Source of the DNA: Cricetomys ansorgei
Lineage: Eukaryota > Chordata > Mammalia > Rodentia > Nesomyidae
Reading direction: 5' to 3'
Length of the DNA stretch: 64,000 bases
NCBI GenBank assembly: GCA_026225945.1
Contig: JAMJFZ010000289.1
Location: forward strand, 4,275,001-4,339,000
The position numbers and the translations under genes are program-made. Below the pieces are notes generated by a model. The model did not search any database, was not told the DNA's origin, and saw only the letters and a program-made list of their open reading frames with translations. Below are positions 1 to 11,207 of this stretch, piece after piece. Position 1 is the stretch's first letter; each line of letters starts with the position of its first letter.

Positions 1-404
1 TGCATACTGGCTAATTAATATTAGAAAAAATAGTAGCTAATGCTAAAATAACTCTATCTCATGAAAGAATAGTATATCAATCAATTGCCTACTAGGGAGC
101 ATACTAAAAATAATACCAATATCGTAGTGCATTATTTGGGAAAGAGAGAGAATATGAATATGTACAAAGGTCTGGTGAGAGGAGGTTTTACTGAGCAGTT
201 ATGGCTGGGTTGGAACTCACTGCCCAGACCCGGCTGGGAGCCCACTGACATTGCTTGCCTCTGCCGCCCCACCTCAAGTTTAGGGAAAAATATGTTTGCC
301 AGCACACAGAAAATCAAAGTTTCTTTAAAGAATTTATTGTATTCATTATCCTCCTGCCCCTGCCTCCTTTAGCAAATCCAACCAGCATGCAGCACCACAG
401 CCTG
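1..404. other. Unique AT-rich sequence, nothing recognised
   Basis: No repeat family, RNA gene or coding exon could be recognised here. Open frames on both strands overlap between about 130 and 370, which is typical of chance frames. The right end passes into an L1 3' end. Confidence 0.5.
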
Positions 405-797
405 CTGGGTTGAGGAGAACAAACCCCAAGGAATCAACTGACTAGCATTGTTAGGGGCTCACAGAGACTGAAGAGGCAGACACAGAACCTGCAGGTTCCT
501 CTAAATAGCTTATGGCTGTCTGACTTGGCGTTGTTGCAGAACTCCTACAGGCTGTAGTTGGGGAGTGTCTGGCCCTTTTTCCTGCCCTTGGGACCATTTT
601 TACTCCTGCTGGGTTGCCTAGTCCACCCTTGATATTTGGAGCAGTGCCCTGGCCTTGTTCTGTCTTGTTATGCCCTTTTGAGCAGTGACCCTGGGAGAAG
701 TTGGGAGTTGATTGGTGAGTGGGCACAGGAGGTAGATCGCAGAAAGAGGGGAGATGGGGAAGCAAAAACTAAAAAAGGGAAAAAAAAAAACAAAAAG
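405..797 (+). mobile_element. L1 (Lx-type) 3' UTR fragment
   Basis: Sense-orientation LINE-1 3' UTR. Landmarks in order: GGCTCACAGAGACTGAAG near 458, a block with GCAGAACTCCTACAGG near 535, GGGACCATTTTTACTC near 590, a TGGGTTGCCTAGTCCA block near 610, CTTGTTATGCC near 664, CCCTGGGAG near 690, then a G/A-rich stretch and an A-rich tail ending about 797. These match the order in rodent Lx-type 3' UTRs as I recall them. It is 5'-truncated, has no ORF1 or ORF2, and is dead. The exact subfamily cannot be assigned by eye. The minus-strand frames here are artefacts. Confidence 0.75.
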
Positions 798-1039
798 AAC
801 CTTATTGTAAGGCCTCATAAGCTCTTTTGAAACATCCTTTTAAGATAAGATTTTTTTTTTTTTTTTCTGCTACCCATACTGGTAAGTGTTGCTAATCTGT
901 GTGTCAGAATCAGAGCTGGCAAGGGTTCCTCCCATTCATTTGCAGTGTGATTCCCTCCGCTCTCTTGAATGCTAGTCTGTTTCTCCAATTCCTTATCAGA
1001 GGCAGAGATAAGATACTCTAGCATTTTTTGGCCCTAAGG
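798..1039. other. Spacer with a poly(T) run
   Basis: Unique-looking sequence between two L1 3' ends, with a run of about 17 T at 850-866. No gene or named repeat recognised. Confidence 0.4.
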
Positions 1040-1230
1040 GAAGAGGAGTTGCTGTGCTTTTGTTCCATTGAATTTTTGTCTTTTTATTTTCTAAAGGGGG
1101 GGGGGGGACAGGGAGAAAGCTTCGAGTTTGAAGGCTATGGAGGTTGGGCGGATCTGTGAAGAGATGAAGGAGGAGAAACCATGGTTAAGATATATTGGAT
1201 AAGTGTAATTTATTCAATTAAAAAGGAAGA
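1040..1230 (+). mobile_element. L1 3' terminal fragment
   Basis: A G12 run (about 1096-1107) is followed by GGGAGAAAGC, GGAGGTTGGGCGGATCTG and GAGAAACCATGGTTAAGATATATTGGATAAG, given here only as short landmarks near 1110, 1140 and 1175, ending in a CAATTAAAAA tail near 1217. This is the order of the last ~150 bases of rodent L1s (pronounced G/A tract, GGTGGGGAGGATCTGGG-type block, AT-rich end). It is diverged, truncated, and in the same orientation as its two neighbours. Confidence 0.6.
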
Positions 1231-1429
1231 AAGCATCCAGGATGTGTCCTTTGGCACTTAACAATGTGAGTCTTTCTGTTCCTATCACCTGTCCTGTAGT
1301 GAGGCATCTTGATTAGAAAGGTTGTTTAAATTTCTAACACAGAAGCATTGTTGCTAAATAAATTGATCCATGTCTTCTTTGTCCCTATGTTTATCCCTTG
1401 AGATATTTTAGTCCCATTTTAAGATATGC

Positions 1430-1837
1430 TTTTCTGAAGAGGAGAGATGGAAAGAGCGCAAGAGCCAAAAGTAGTGGATGACTCAAAGGAAATGACATCT
1501 TCCAGACACAACAAGACTGATACACATGTGAACTCACAGACTATGGGAGCAGGCCAGAACCTGCACACATTCAAGCCTGAGAAAAATCCCAGAACAGAGA
1601 ACTGGGTGTGGATAAAAATCCCATCCCTAACCAAGAAGCTATTTGCAACCTGATACCTGCTGGGAGAGAGAAAATTGGTTTTCTCCAATGCAGGGACACC
1701 AACCACAGGTGTGATTATACCTTGGTAATATACCAAGTTGGTATAGGTATACCAACCACTCTTCAGTGTGAGCTCATGCTCAGGAGTATGTGACCAACAG
1801 AAATGAACTCCACATTTTTCTGTTTTCTCTGTTGTAG

Positions 1838-1879
<42 letters not shown>

Positions 1880-2050
1880 CTTCTTGGGTTTTGTGGGGGC
1901 TTGTTTTTGTTTTCCTCTCTCTTTTTTGATAGGGAAAGAACAATTTGGTTGGGTAGGGAGGGTCTGTAAAGCATGAGGGAATGGAAAAAATATAATCCAA
2001 ATATTTTATTTAAAAGATTCCGATAATAAAAAATAAATAAATAACAACTG
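1430..2050 (+). mobile_element. L1 (Lx-type) 3' UTR with internal GT tract
   Basis: Strong match to the rodent L1 3' UTR in sense orientation: GTGGATGACTCAAAGGAAA near 1474, ATCTTCCAGACACAACAAG near 1498, GTGAACTCACAGACTATGG near 1527, AACCAAGAAGCTATTTGCA near 1629, CCTGCTGGGAGAGAGAAAA near 1656, a (GT)n tract at 1840-1878, the GGTTGGGTAGGGAGGGTCTG end block near 1948, and an AT-rich tail with AATAAAAAATAAATAAATAA near 2024. The 193-aa minus-strand frame across it is noise through the UTR and the GT tract. It is a dead 5'-truncated insertion. Confidence 0.85.
1840..1878. repeat. (GT)n microsatellite
   Basis: About 19 uninterrupted GT units inside the L1 3' UTR, at the place where rodent L1 3' UTRs usually carry a GT or T/G-rich stretch. 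Confidence 0.95.
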
Positions 2051-2109
2051 AAAATAGCAGCTAGAAGTTCTACTTGTGAATTGAAAAACCCTCAGGGCTA
2101 CTTTCACAG

Positions 2110-2480
2110 AAAATCTGCTAGAATTGTAAACAGATTCTCTGCACTCACCCTGGCCCCATGCATGCATTGTTCCCCATTATCAACTTCCCACAACGTCAGA
2201 GATGTCCATTTGCTCTTCTTGATGAATCCGTCTTGAGGTGTCTGATTATCCAGGGGCCACAGTTTACATTAACGAGTGTCCTAGGCACAACGCCAAGTTT
2301 TGACAGAAGCGTAGACATGTGAACATCCAGACAATGTTATGTAGTCCTTGAACTACCTTCCGCATTGAACCTTGAGACCCCTCTTCCTTGTAATCCTTAA
2401 CTGTTTCACATAGAATGATTTTAAGGGCACTTATAAGAAAATCAGTTTTGCAAAAAGATTCACATTTAAATACTGAGCTG
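2110..2480 (-). mobile_element. Ancient L1 (L1M-like) fragment, antisense
   Basis: Old, strongly diverged sequence with antisense L1M-type landmarks: CACAACGTCAGA near 2191, CACAGTTTACATTAACGAG near 2259, GACATGTGAACATCCAGAC near 2313, and a downstream CTTGAACTACC block. The same order occurs in mammalian L1M untranslated sequence as I recall it. No coding frame survives. The assignment is by recalled consensus and is moderate. Confidence 0.45.
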
Positions 2481-4832
2481 TTGCCACGGTTACCACATTA
2501 CACAAATCTTAATATAGCACATATTATGAAGTCTTTCTACAAACATCACAAAGATGTATTACTAACTAAATATATTAAATAAGATTGAAGCTACACTTGA
2601 GCCCATGTTGCCATAACTGGTTCCCAATGTATCCTCAGTGCCAAAGCTGCTAAGGGCTAGATTTGCAGAGAAGTCTAGTACATAGAAAATGTAACTATTT
2701 CTATGTTGTGTATATTTTTCAGAGTGAAATTGTAAGAGGAATCTAATAGATTGTAATTACAGTAGGCTACCGTATGCCGGAAAATGCAGTTAAGGAGTCT
2801 AGTAGTCAAGTATGCAAATTATGTCCATCTGTTGTACAAGCCCTTGGGATAATATGGAATTGATGAAAGGGAGGAAGTGATTATTTTTCAGGTTTTTCTG
2901 CCATCTTTTTGAAGCCTAACCCTGAAAACAGAAACCCTTTTAAAGCATTCTTACTAAGCCATATTCTTGCCCTGCTCTATATGAGTGAAAAAGTCCAAAA
3001 AAACAGAAGAAGAACTGCAATAAAGTCAGATTCATTTGTTTCATTAAATCTGCATCAACCTTGAGCCAATTCAATCTCTTGCATAGCCTTGGCAATGACT
3101 TTTCTTCCTGGAATTCTTTGTAGACTGCAGGCGTATCTATCTCCCAGACAGGCAATGACCAGGGCATGAAATAGACTGCTGGGGGGAAAAAAAAAACTCT
3201 CTGGCATCCTAAAAAGTCTGTGTTTTAAGGTAGACTTTTAGAACATTTCCAGGTGTCATCAGTTATTGGGGCTTTGTAGTGGAATCTAACATGGGAGTTA
3301 CAGTTCTCATTTTAGTTAAACTGCTAGTAGACTTCTCTATATTTGAGAATAAATAGAGATAGAGCCTGAGAGCTGGGAATGTACCAGGCTGTTTCAAATA
3401 TCAAAGGTAAATGTCTCACACACTAGACAAGATACACAAGGGTGTCTACTAACACTAGGATAGCTACACAACTTTTAAGTGGCTTCCTTATGGGTCTTTT
3501 TCACATTAAAAATTTGTGATCAATAACTCATTAAGTACTTAAGCTTGTTTAGACTTTTAGGATGCTTTTAATCTCATGTATTCTGTAAAGCAAAATAGCT
3601 TCTTGATAGGAGAGTTTAATGAAATTGATTTTTCTCACATGTAAGACACATTATGAAACTCGGAAGCTCACATGACGAGCATCAAATCAGCTGGTGTTTG
3701 GCAGTACCCTTTCTTGAGCAGTTTCTTTCCTAGAGGAAACAGACATAAGTGATATCACCAAGTGTCTTCCTAGTTTGAATTTTTTCATATCAGGTACTGG
3801 TTAGTGGTCAAATGGTACATCCTGATCTCCCAGGCTCTACCCATTTACACATGAACAGCAAGCTGCTTTTTTTCTTTAGTGTACTGAGGCATTCCAGTAC
3901 ATGATGGTGGCTCTCCTGTTTGTAAATGAAGCACAGTGATAACTGTTTGTCTGTAGACCCAGGGCACTTTACCTCTCTTTCATGATGTCACACTAGATGT
4001 AACATTGTCTTTTATGTTGTATAGTAAACTAAGGTTATAGAAATTCAGATGGTGTTGAATAAAGAAACAATATACTAAGTTGGAATGGATCACCAATAAT
4101 CAGCTGTTGATTAATTTAGCCTATGTAATACTTGACCTTTTATTATGAAATAATGCATGCTTACTGTTGAAAAAATTTAGGCAAAGTGAAGCTTTTAAGG
4201 GATGTGAAGATAATTAAAATCACTGAAAACCCCAAATACAAACTGAATACAAATTAATGATAAGTTTATAAGTGTGTTTTGCTATATATGTATATAACAA
4301 TATATTAAAGTTGTTTACAGTAAGATTTTCAGATATTTGAAACCAAAAATTATATTTAGAATTCTGTTGTGACTGCTGAAATGTATGAACTAAGCAATTC
4401 TTTGAAAAGTCTCATCTGAAACTCATCTTGATTTGACCAGTAAAAGAAAGAATTTTGACCATATTTTTTACTTTAAACAAGAAACACATTTTAAATCGAT
4501 TGTCAGAATATTCTTAAGAACTATTAATTAACAGAATTTCAGGTATATAAATAAAAAAGAAATAAAATCCATCCATTTTCTAAATTTCATCATTAAATGA
4601 AATAAAACTATAAGTCATATATAATACACAAGTTCATGGAAATATATGTCTTAGAAAAATCTAATCAATGTTGGGATGATTGGTTAACAATACCATAAGA
4701 ATACCTCCTAAATATTTCCTAAATAGAGACCTGGAGGTCTCTACAGCCCTTCTTCATGGAACTATTATAAATTTGGTTGTACAAAATAATTGTTTTTGAA
4801 ACTCAGTGGCAGTAGGATTGATATGTTTTAAT
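2481..4832. other. Unique AT-rich sequence
   Basis: No SINE, L1, exon or RNA gene recognised over about 2.3 kb. The only frame above 60 codons (2940-3167, minus) has no supporting signal. AT-rich stretches such as 4250-4310 are low complexity. Confidence 0.45.
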
Positions 4833-4935
4833 TTATTTTTCTGAATTATTGGTCTAACTATGTGGTCCAGGCTGGGCCTCCAACCTGCTAGTTTCCTCTT
4901 GTATTCTCCCAAATGCTGAGATTACAGACAGAATT
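4833..4935 (-). mobile_element. Old B1/PB1-like (7SL-derived) SINE fragment
   Basis: Antisense B1 landmarks in order: CTAACTATGTGGTCCAGGCTGG near 4854 (as a diverged GTCTCACTATGTAGTCCAGGCTGG), CCTCCAACCTGCTAG, CTCCCAAATGCTGAGATTACAG near 4907. GATTACAG instead of GATTAAAG, and the high divergence, suggest an early proto-B1 or B1F copy rather than a young B1. There is no clear tail. Confidence 0.55.
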
Positions 4936-7197
4936 CTACTTCCAGCAGAATTAATATTTTTCAAATGGAAACATGTACTGTGTACAGCATAAACATAAGT
5001 CTTTAGTTGTTACTCAACATGTGTAAAAGTTGTGGAAACATACCCCTGGCAGAAAAAATGTTGAAGACTCCAACCCAGCCAAAGGTTTCAACTTTTCATC
5101 TTTTCTTTCTGACTTCATAAAACAATGGTGCCTGACTTCATAGAGCTCTGTTTATTGCTATTATTGTCACTATATTTCAGCACTAATGAGCTTAATTTTA
5201 ATCTTTCTTATTTTTTGAACATTTTCTAAGTATTTTCTATGTCTTAAAGCAACATTGGAAATAACAATGATTCTTAATATAGAAAATGCCATTGTGGTAT
5301 CATACTTCTTGATTGTTTGTTGCTATTGCTGAGCACTAACCTATAGACCCAAACATTTGGTGTATTTAGTAGGTGAAGGGATATCATAATAAATGAGATA
5401 AGTGTGTCCTTGCTGTAAACTGCCCTTTAGATGTGCTTTTATTCTACTACTTTCAGTCATTGTTGAAAAAATCAGCACATTTATACCTAAAATTAGGATG
5501 TTTCTAAACCATGTTTTATTTACCCTGTAACAGTACTGTTAGAGGTAAAAAAAACAGATTCAGTACCACTGACATTGATTGTAGACATATTAAAAAGGCG
5601 AATGTTGGCAGCAACAACAGATCTACTGACTCAAACATAGAAGCCAGAACATAGCAATAAAACCTACAAGATATGATTCTCACGCAGGCTTAAGTGTGTT
5701 TTAGACACAACATTGACATTATATTATGGAATGGGCCTCTCATAGCCTTTAGTGCCTTCAAAAAATTGCACTTTGAAACACACAGGCACCATTTTCCAAC
5801 ATGAAAGAGCACGTGATGTTTTATAAAGAAAGAATTTAAATGGATTCAAAGGAGGAGAAAATTAATGTTACCACCTCATTACTTTATGATGTTATTTATA
5901 ATGCTATTTAAACTTAAGGCATTTGACCTAAAAGGTGAATCACATTCTAAAGTAAAATAGTAAAAGTGAGTATTCCTGAAGAGGAAAAGACATAAGCAGA
6001 GTAAGGAAGGAAAGGCAGCTTCCATCCTGAGTTTAGAGGATATCAAAAGAAGGGGGCTCACTAGAAAAAGAAGTTCATAACTAAAATAATGATATCAGAA
6101 ATCTTGGGTTTTACCTGTAGCATCACCATGTTACATGGGGAAATCAGGTTCCCCTCTATGGGGACTTAATCTTAAGAAAACAATAAGAACAGACTAAGAA
6201 GACACTCAAAGGCAGTTTTAGAGTTTGAAAGGGAAAGTCTAGACCAGGCAAGCCCTAATTCTCTGCCCAGAGGAAGGAGATGGAGAAGAAAAAGAAAAAG
6301 CTATAATATTTGTAAGCAGCCACACAGTAGGGAAAATGCTCAGAGAAAGTCTGAAAAATCACCAAGTAGAAGAGTAAACAATCTTAGACATTTGAAAGAA
6401 AGAGAGAGAAGGAAAAAGGAAAGTTAAATCCTTCTGAGTCAGGCAAGGTGAACCAATAGAAATGTATGGGGGTTTTATAGGGAACTGCACGGACAGCAAG
6501 GATTCTGGGAAGGAAGTTTATTATCATATTGAAGGGCTGCATAAGTATTCCTCCGATAGACTTAACTTGGCTTAGAGTGGGTTGTGCCTTCCTTAGCAAG
6601 GAGTCTGACCTGCCCTGGTGATCTACTCTGACCATGGGATCATTTCCATGAATGGGTCTCTGCTGCTACTATAAAATGTCCAGGTAAAGTTTTAGTAATT
6701 AATCTCTACCCTTATAGAACAACTGCCTACTATAATGCACCATTATGTGGAAGACTAGTAAGGCAGTGGAGGTCACACTGGATTTTGTCCTCAGGTTACT
6801 TATACCCCCAGGTTTGCTAAGTATGAAGCAGACAGGGACACGTTCCAGGTGAAGGGCTGGTATTTCACTGAGATATATTGATATCTTTTCCAAATTGAAG
6901 CTCCTTTTAAAGTTTTAATTTTTAAAAATACAGAAGATCATGTTTGTGACCCAGAAATTCCTACATTAGATATGACAGCATTTGAAAGATGATTTTTTTT
7001 TTCATTTTCTCAGTGTCCCTTTATCTTTGTTAGGAGACAAAAGATGTTTGATGATTTCATGGGTCACATAATTGTAAATGGTAAGTAAATATGGCGAGGA
7101 GAAAAATCTTTTCATATCTTGTTAAATTATTGCTCAAATTTGACTTTCTTGAACAAAAAGTTCATGTTTTATTTAATTGGATTAAAAAGAAAGAATC
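4936..7197. other. Unique AT-rich sequence
   Basis: Nothing recognised. Purine-rich patches occur at 6265-6300 and 6390-6425. Minus-strand open frames at 5879-6061, 6384-6635 and 6699-6893 lack any family resemblance. Confidence 0.45.
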
Positions 7198-7225
7198 AAA
7201 AAAAAAAAAAAAAAAAAAAAAAAAA
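7198..7225. repeat. Poly(A) tract, 28 A
   Basis: Uninterrupted A28. No L1 3' UTR or SINE body could be recognised immediately upstream, so whether it is a retrotransposon tail is open. A short (GAAA)n run follows at 7309-7333. Confidence 0.9.
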
Positions 7226-7339
7226 GCAGAGTGAAGCCAGAAAGGAAAACAGAGAACTCAGGTGATTGGATTTGCAATTTTAGCAGAGAATTGCTTTATA
7301 CGATAGTGAAAAAGAAAGAAAGAAAGAAAGAAATGAACA

Positions 7340-7770
7340 GAAATAACAGATGAAGAATCAAAACATCCATCTCTTTAGCACAATTCAGGCTTCCATAACA
7401 CCGCCTGGGAAAATACAAACAATGAGAGCACTGGCTAAGCGGACTGAAGGAAATAATTTGAAATGTTGGCATTCCTGTACATATCCAAACCTATTAATCT
7501 CCTTCTTAGACCTCTATTGCTGATTTTTAAACAATCAACAGAATTAACAAAATTCATATGCAAATGAGGTGCCAAAGCATTCCCATGTGCTTTGGGATAT
7601 AGCATTTTGAAAAATTTCCAGTCTCTTAATACATATCACCATTGATGAATTTGAATACAGTCAGCTTCACACATGCTAGAGTGGTTTATAAAGACTTTGA
7701 AACATTAATGACGATTGGTTTGCCTTTAGTTGCCTAAATGCCAGTGATATTAAAATACATTATAAGTTAA
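7340..7770. promoter_or_regulatory. Candidate conserved non-coding element with POU octamer
   Basis: Repeat-free segment with the look of a distal enhancer: a perfect octamer ATGCAAAT at 7558-7565, several TAAT/ATTA homeodomain-type cores and ACAATGAG near 7420, with no open frame on either strand long enough to matter. This is inference from composition only. Conservation was not tested, and octamers occur by chance in AT-rich DNA. Confidence 0.2.
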
Positions 7771-8834
7771 AGGGTAAAATATTGATGGGGCAAAATGAGA
7801 TGGTTATATGTTTTTATTTATGGTCTTTGTGCTTTCATTGATGATCTTTTAAATCATGTAATGTAAGGCAGAGTTGACAATTGAAACTGAAAGAACAAAA
7901 GAAAAAGCTCGGCTCTATTTTGTGAGTAGAAAAATTAAACGGCCTCTCCATTACTGACCATTCTCCTTGGCCACTTAGCTGTGCTATTCTGAGAGCAGTG
8001 AGAATTGAAGTGGGAGACAGATTATGACAAAGGACCTTAAAAGGTGGGGGACAGGAGGAATTTGCCACCCTCCTTCCCCTGTTTTCTCTGATAATTTTTA
8101 AGATAATTACAAGATTCTGTAGATGCAAACATCTTTATCATCTATGCAAAACGCCATCTGCTGGGAGCATATTTTTGCAAACCTACAGGACCTGAAAAGA
8201 GACAGAATCATTTGGAAGTGAGGCTTTGCTGCACTAATCTTTCACTCAAGTGCCAGACTTACTCTGGATGAATTCCGAGGTCCATTTCTAAAACAGAGAC
8301 CACAGGAAAGAGCTCAAAGGAGTGTTTATCTCATCCAGTCCTACTACAATGCTCTGTCTTTTAAACTAATGCTCTAGGACAGAATGTTATTTCTGATGGG
8401 TAGCTATTTCTTTTATCTCTTTTAAACATTTCTTCTGATGATGAATACAAATGCAGTAACCACAAGCAATCCATTCAAGAATCTCTGATGGAAATGCTTT
8501 ACTGTGGGAAACCATCATACATCCTGGCTTTGGCTGCAGAAATAAAAACTTAAACCTATTTCTTGTGCATGCTTAAAAATCTTTTCTAAGATTAACTCCA
8601 ACTTCTCTTTAGGATAAAAGAGGTTACAACTATTTATTATGTGCTTACTGTTTGAATCATTAGCAATTTTCTTAAGTGTTGAAGATTTGGAGATGGACAC
8701 AAAGGCCCTCACGTGAATGTGGGTGTACGTGTAATGATCCTCACTCAGCCTGAAAAATCATGCTTTTCCCAAACTTGCTAGCAAAATCAACAGACAACAT
8801 AGAAATAAGCTCTAAATCATAGAAAAGAGAAAAT
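7771..8834. other. Unique sequence
   Basis: No repeat or gene recognised. Minus-strand frames of 97 codons (7835-8128) and 65 codons (8515-8712) have no supporting splice or homology cue. Confidence 0.45.
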
Positions 8835-9446
8835 GTGCATCTTCTACTTTACACAAAAAAAAAGAAAGAAAATCCAAACCGAAATAAGGATACCAGCTTC
8901 GCAATACTCTTCATTCACTTTCTGGCATGTATTTCCTGTCACGGGTTATCAATCCCATTTGTTTTTAGTTGGGCTTTTTCTCCTTCTTCCTCTTTATTTC
9001 TTGTTATCTTAATCTTGCATTTTTCCTTCATCATGGCATATAAACTATTTATTTCTATTTATTTGGGTTTTCTAAATCTAAAGACTAGAGACGAGCCAAC
9101 AGTTCCTTTCCATGCTTCGGTGATCCAGATCAGAACCTCTGGGCCTGACAGACTGAATGAACCCTGTAAGTATTCCCATGGAACTTTCTGGATCATAGCC
9201 TCCAGGAAGCATTTTAAAGTAGATACCGGTAGCCTTCTTCAGAGGGCCCAGAGGAATCCCAAGCGGATAACATATGAAATGACCCTCAAACCTTCCCTGA
9301 CAGCATGGAAGAATTAATATGAGTCTATGTGAAAGCTGCAGCCCAGGTCCAGACAGAAGGTGCTGTATGTGCCAGATGGATGCTACGGGATGTTCTGGTT
9401 TATGTATTGGAAGTGCTTTCATATCCTCTCTCTGAACTGAAAACAA
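8835..9446. other. Both-strand open region, probably non-coding
   Basis: A 160-codon plus frame (8835-9317) and a 122-codon minus frame (9078-9446) overlap. The plus frame is dominated by hydrophobic F/I/L/S residues with a lysine-rich start, as chance frames in T-rich DNA are. The minus frame has a more balanced composition. A good donor-like GTAAGT lies at 9168-9173 on the plus strand. The segment from 9080 on is more GC-rich than its surroundings. No protein family was recognised. It could be an old pseudogene piece or a non-coding exon, but chance is the best explanation. Confidence 0.15.
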
Positions 9447-10372
9447 AAATTAAAAGCTAACAGAAAAGTTGATTGAAAGATTAAGACAGCACTCATGCAC
9501 TCAAGTATCCTGGTCAAAAAATATGTACAAAATTTATGACATTTTCAAAGTTACATCTTGTGGCTTTTTGGAAGACCTGCCAAAAGAAAATGCCTAAGCC
9601 TGAATGGCAAAGGGAAATTTGTCTCACAGATTTGAAGTTCAAGATCCTTCTTAATTCCTTCTTAAGAGTGAGGGAGAAATTTGTTCTCTTCTGCCTCCAC
9701 ATTCTGGGGGAATCAGATGACATCTTTGGGGTGCTGCGTCACACTGGTCATTGTCTTCACCCTCACAAGCTGTCTATATGTAGGGTACTCTGCCCTACTT
9801 TACTCTGTTATATTTAATTTTATTATTCGTCATATTTAATTAGGGTTAGGGTTTGTTCCAGTAAGTCTTCATCCTGCTCACTACTTCTGCAACAGCTTTA
9901 CTCCAAATAAAGTCACATTCTTTGGGGCTAAAAGTTGTTAGTTAACACAGGAATTGTAAAGGGCACAAGTGAAATCAGAGCACTCACAGGTTTCCATATG
10001 GCCAGAAAAGTGTTCAAGCTCTTAATCTTAAACATCCCTTAGCAGCCATTGTAGCTGAACCCATGAGCAATCTTACCATAAGATTATCAACTTGGTATAT
10101 TAGTATCAAGAACAAAACTTGAAAATTGAAATACAACATAAACATAGAAAATCTTCACTTATGCAGTAAATCAATTAAGCACTATAAAAATTTGAGAAGC
10201 AAAATCGAATGTATCTTTTTTTTTTTTTTCTGATACCAGAGTCATCAATCAAAGCTGGTAGCTATTGATCATTCTTCTTAAATGTCAGTCTATGAGAAGC
10301 TCTGTATGAAGCCTTGCTTCTGTTAGCAGGGTCAATTTCCCATAGTAGGTTCCAGTTTACAATGACAGTCTC
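9447..10372. other. Unique sequence with a short telomere-like motif
   Basis: TTAGGGTTAGGGTTT at 9840-9854 is about 2.5 telomere units, too short to call an interstitial telomeric array. A T13 run lies at 10218-10230. Nothing else recognised. Confidence 0.4.
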
Positions 10373-10590
10373 AGGGCTAGAGTAGTGACTCAGTGGTTAA
10401 AATTGTTCTCTGTTCTTGCAGAGGATTCGGATTCAATTCCCAACACCCACACTGTTCCTCACAATCATCTGTAGTTATAGTTCCAGGGAATCTGTCATCT
10501 TCTTTTTCTTCCATAGATACATGTCTTGTACATGTATGCAGGCAAAGACTCATACAAGTAAAATGAAAAAAAATACAATTACCACTTTAA
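10373..10590 (+). mobile_element. B2 SINE
   Basis: Plus-strand B2: GGGCTAGAGTAGTGACTCAG at the start (tRNA-like A-box region), TTAAAATTGTTCTCTGTTCTTGCAGAGGATTCGG with the B-box-like GATTCAATTCCCAACACCC near 10429, then ATCTGTAGTTATAGTTCCAGGGAATCTG near 10468, the diverged 3' part, and an A-rich end near 10566. Landmarks are in B2 order. It is well diverged from consensus, and no clean target-site duplication was found. The internal plus frame is not a gene. Confidence 0.85.
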
Positions 10591-10808
10591 ACTATTGACA
10601 AATATAACATTAATTTGCTGTTTTACTGTCTAAATATCTATATTTGGAAATAATGTTTTGTACATATATAGTTGTATAAGTAACACATGATACACGTTGT
10701 ATATATTTATATACAATAGAATGGTCTATGAAATACGTACAGATTATATATTAGATATATATTACTTTTACAGTTAAATCTGCTTATTCTTTTAAAAATT
10801 TACCCAAT

Positions 10809-11110
10809 GTATTAGTTACCTTTCTGTTGCTGTGATAAAATATGACCTCGGCAGTTTAGAGAATAAAGCATTTATTTCTGTTTACAGATCTAGAGGGATC
10901 CATCATGGTGGGGAGGCAGAACACAGAGCAGAAGGCATGGCAGCAGAGGCAGGACTCTGGCAGATCACATTTTTTATAGCAAATACAACACAGAGAATGC
11001 AAAGTGAATGTCAGGCAAGGCTATGAACACTGAAAGCCTGCCCCCAAGTGCTCCATGTCCTAAAGCTCCCCAAAGGGTCCCAATATTCAAATGCCTCAAT
11101 CTGTGGGCAT
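10809..11110. mobile_element. Mid-repetitive rodent element (URR1-like), left part
   Basis: Starts TTAGTTACCTTTCTGTTGCT and runs through GTGATAAAATATGACC, ATCATGGTGGGGAGGCA near 10902, GGCATGGCAGCAG near 10932, GAAAGCCTGCCCCCAAGTG near 11031 and CAATATTCAAATGCCTC near 11082. This is the familiar rodent dispersed repeat that I associate with the URR1 (non-autonomous hAT-Charlie) group; the name is tentative. It is interrupted by a B1 and resumes at 11371. The other three copies in the window help to confirm the family. Confidence 0.7.
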
Positions 11111-11111
11111 T

Positions 11112-11206
<95 letters not shown>

Positions 11207-11207
11207 T
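11111..11207. repeat. (TTTA)n microsatellite, ~24 units
   Basis: Near-perfect TTTA array directly at the 3' (tail) side of the minus-strand B1 that follows, so it most simply grew from that SINE's A-rich tail, read as (TAAA)n on the minus strand. The repeated LFIY peptide frame across it is an artefact. Confidence 0.97.

Noticed and set aside
1419..2000. 193-codon minus-strand frame with a (TH)n run
   Set aside because: It runs antisense through an L1 3' UTR and a GT microsatellite; the dipeptide repeat is the microsatellite translated.
7000..7225. Processed pseudogene ending in A28
   Set aside because: No coding remnant or L1 3' UTR could be recognised upstream, and no convincing flanking duplication was found.
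9840..9854. Interstitial telomeric repeat
   Set aside because: Only about 2.5 TTAGGG units; expected by chance or too short to be meaningful.
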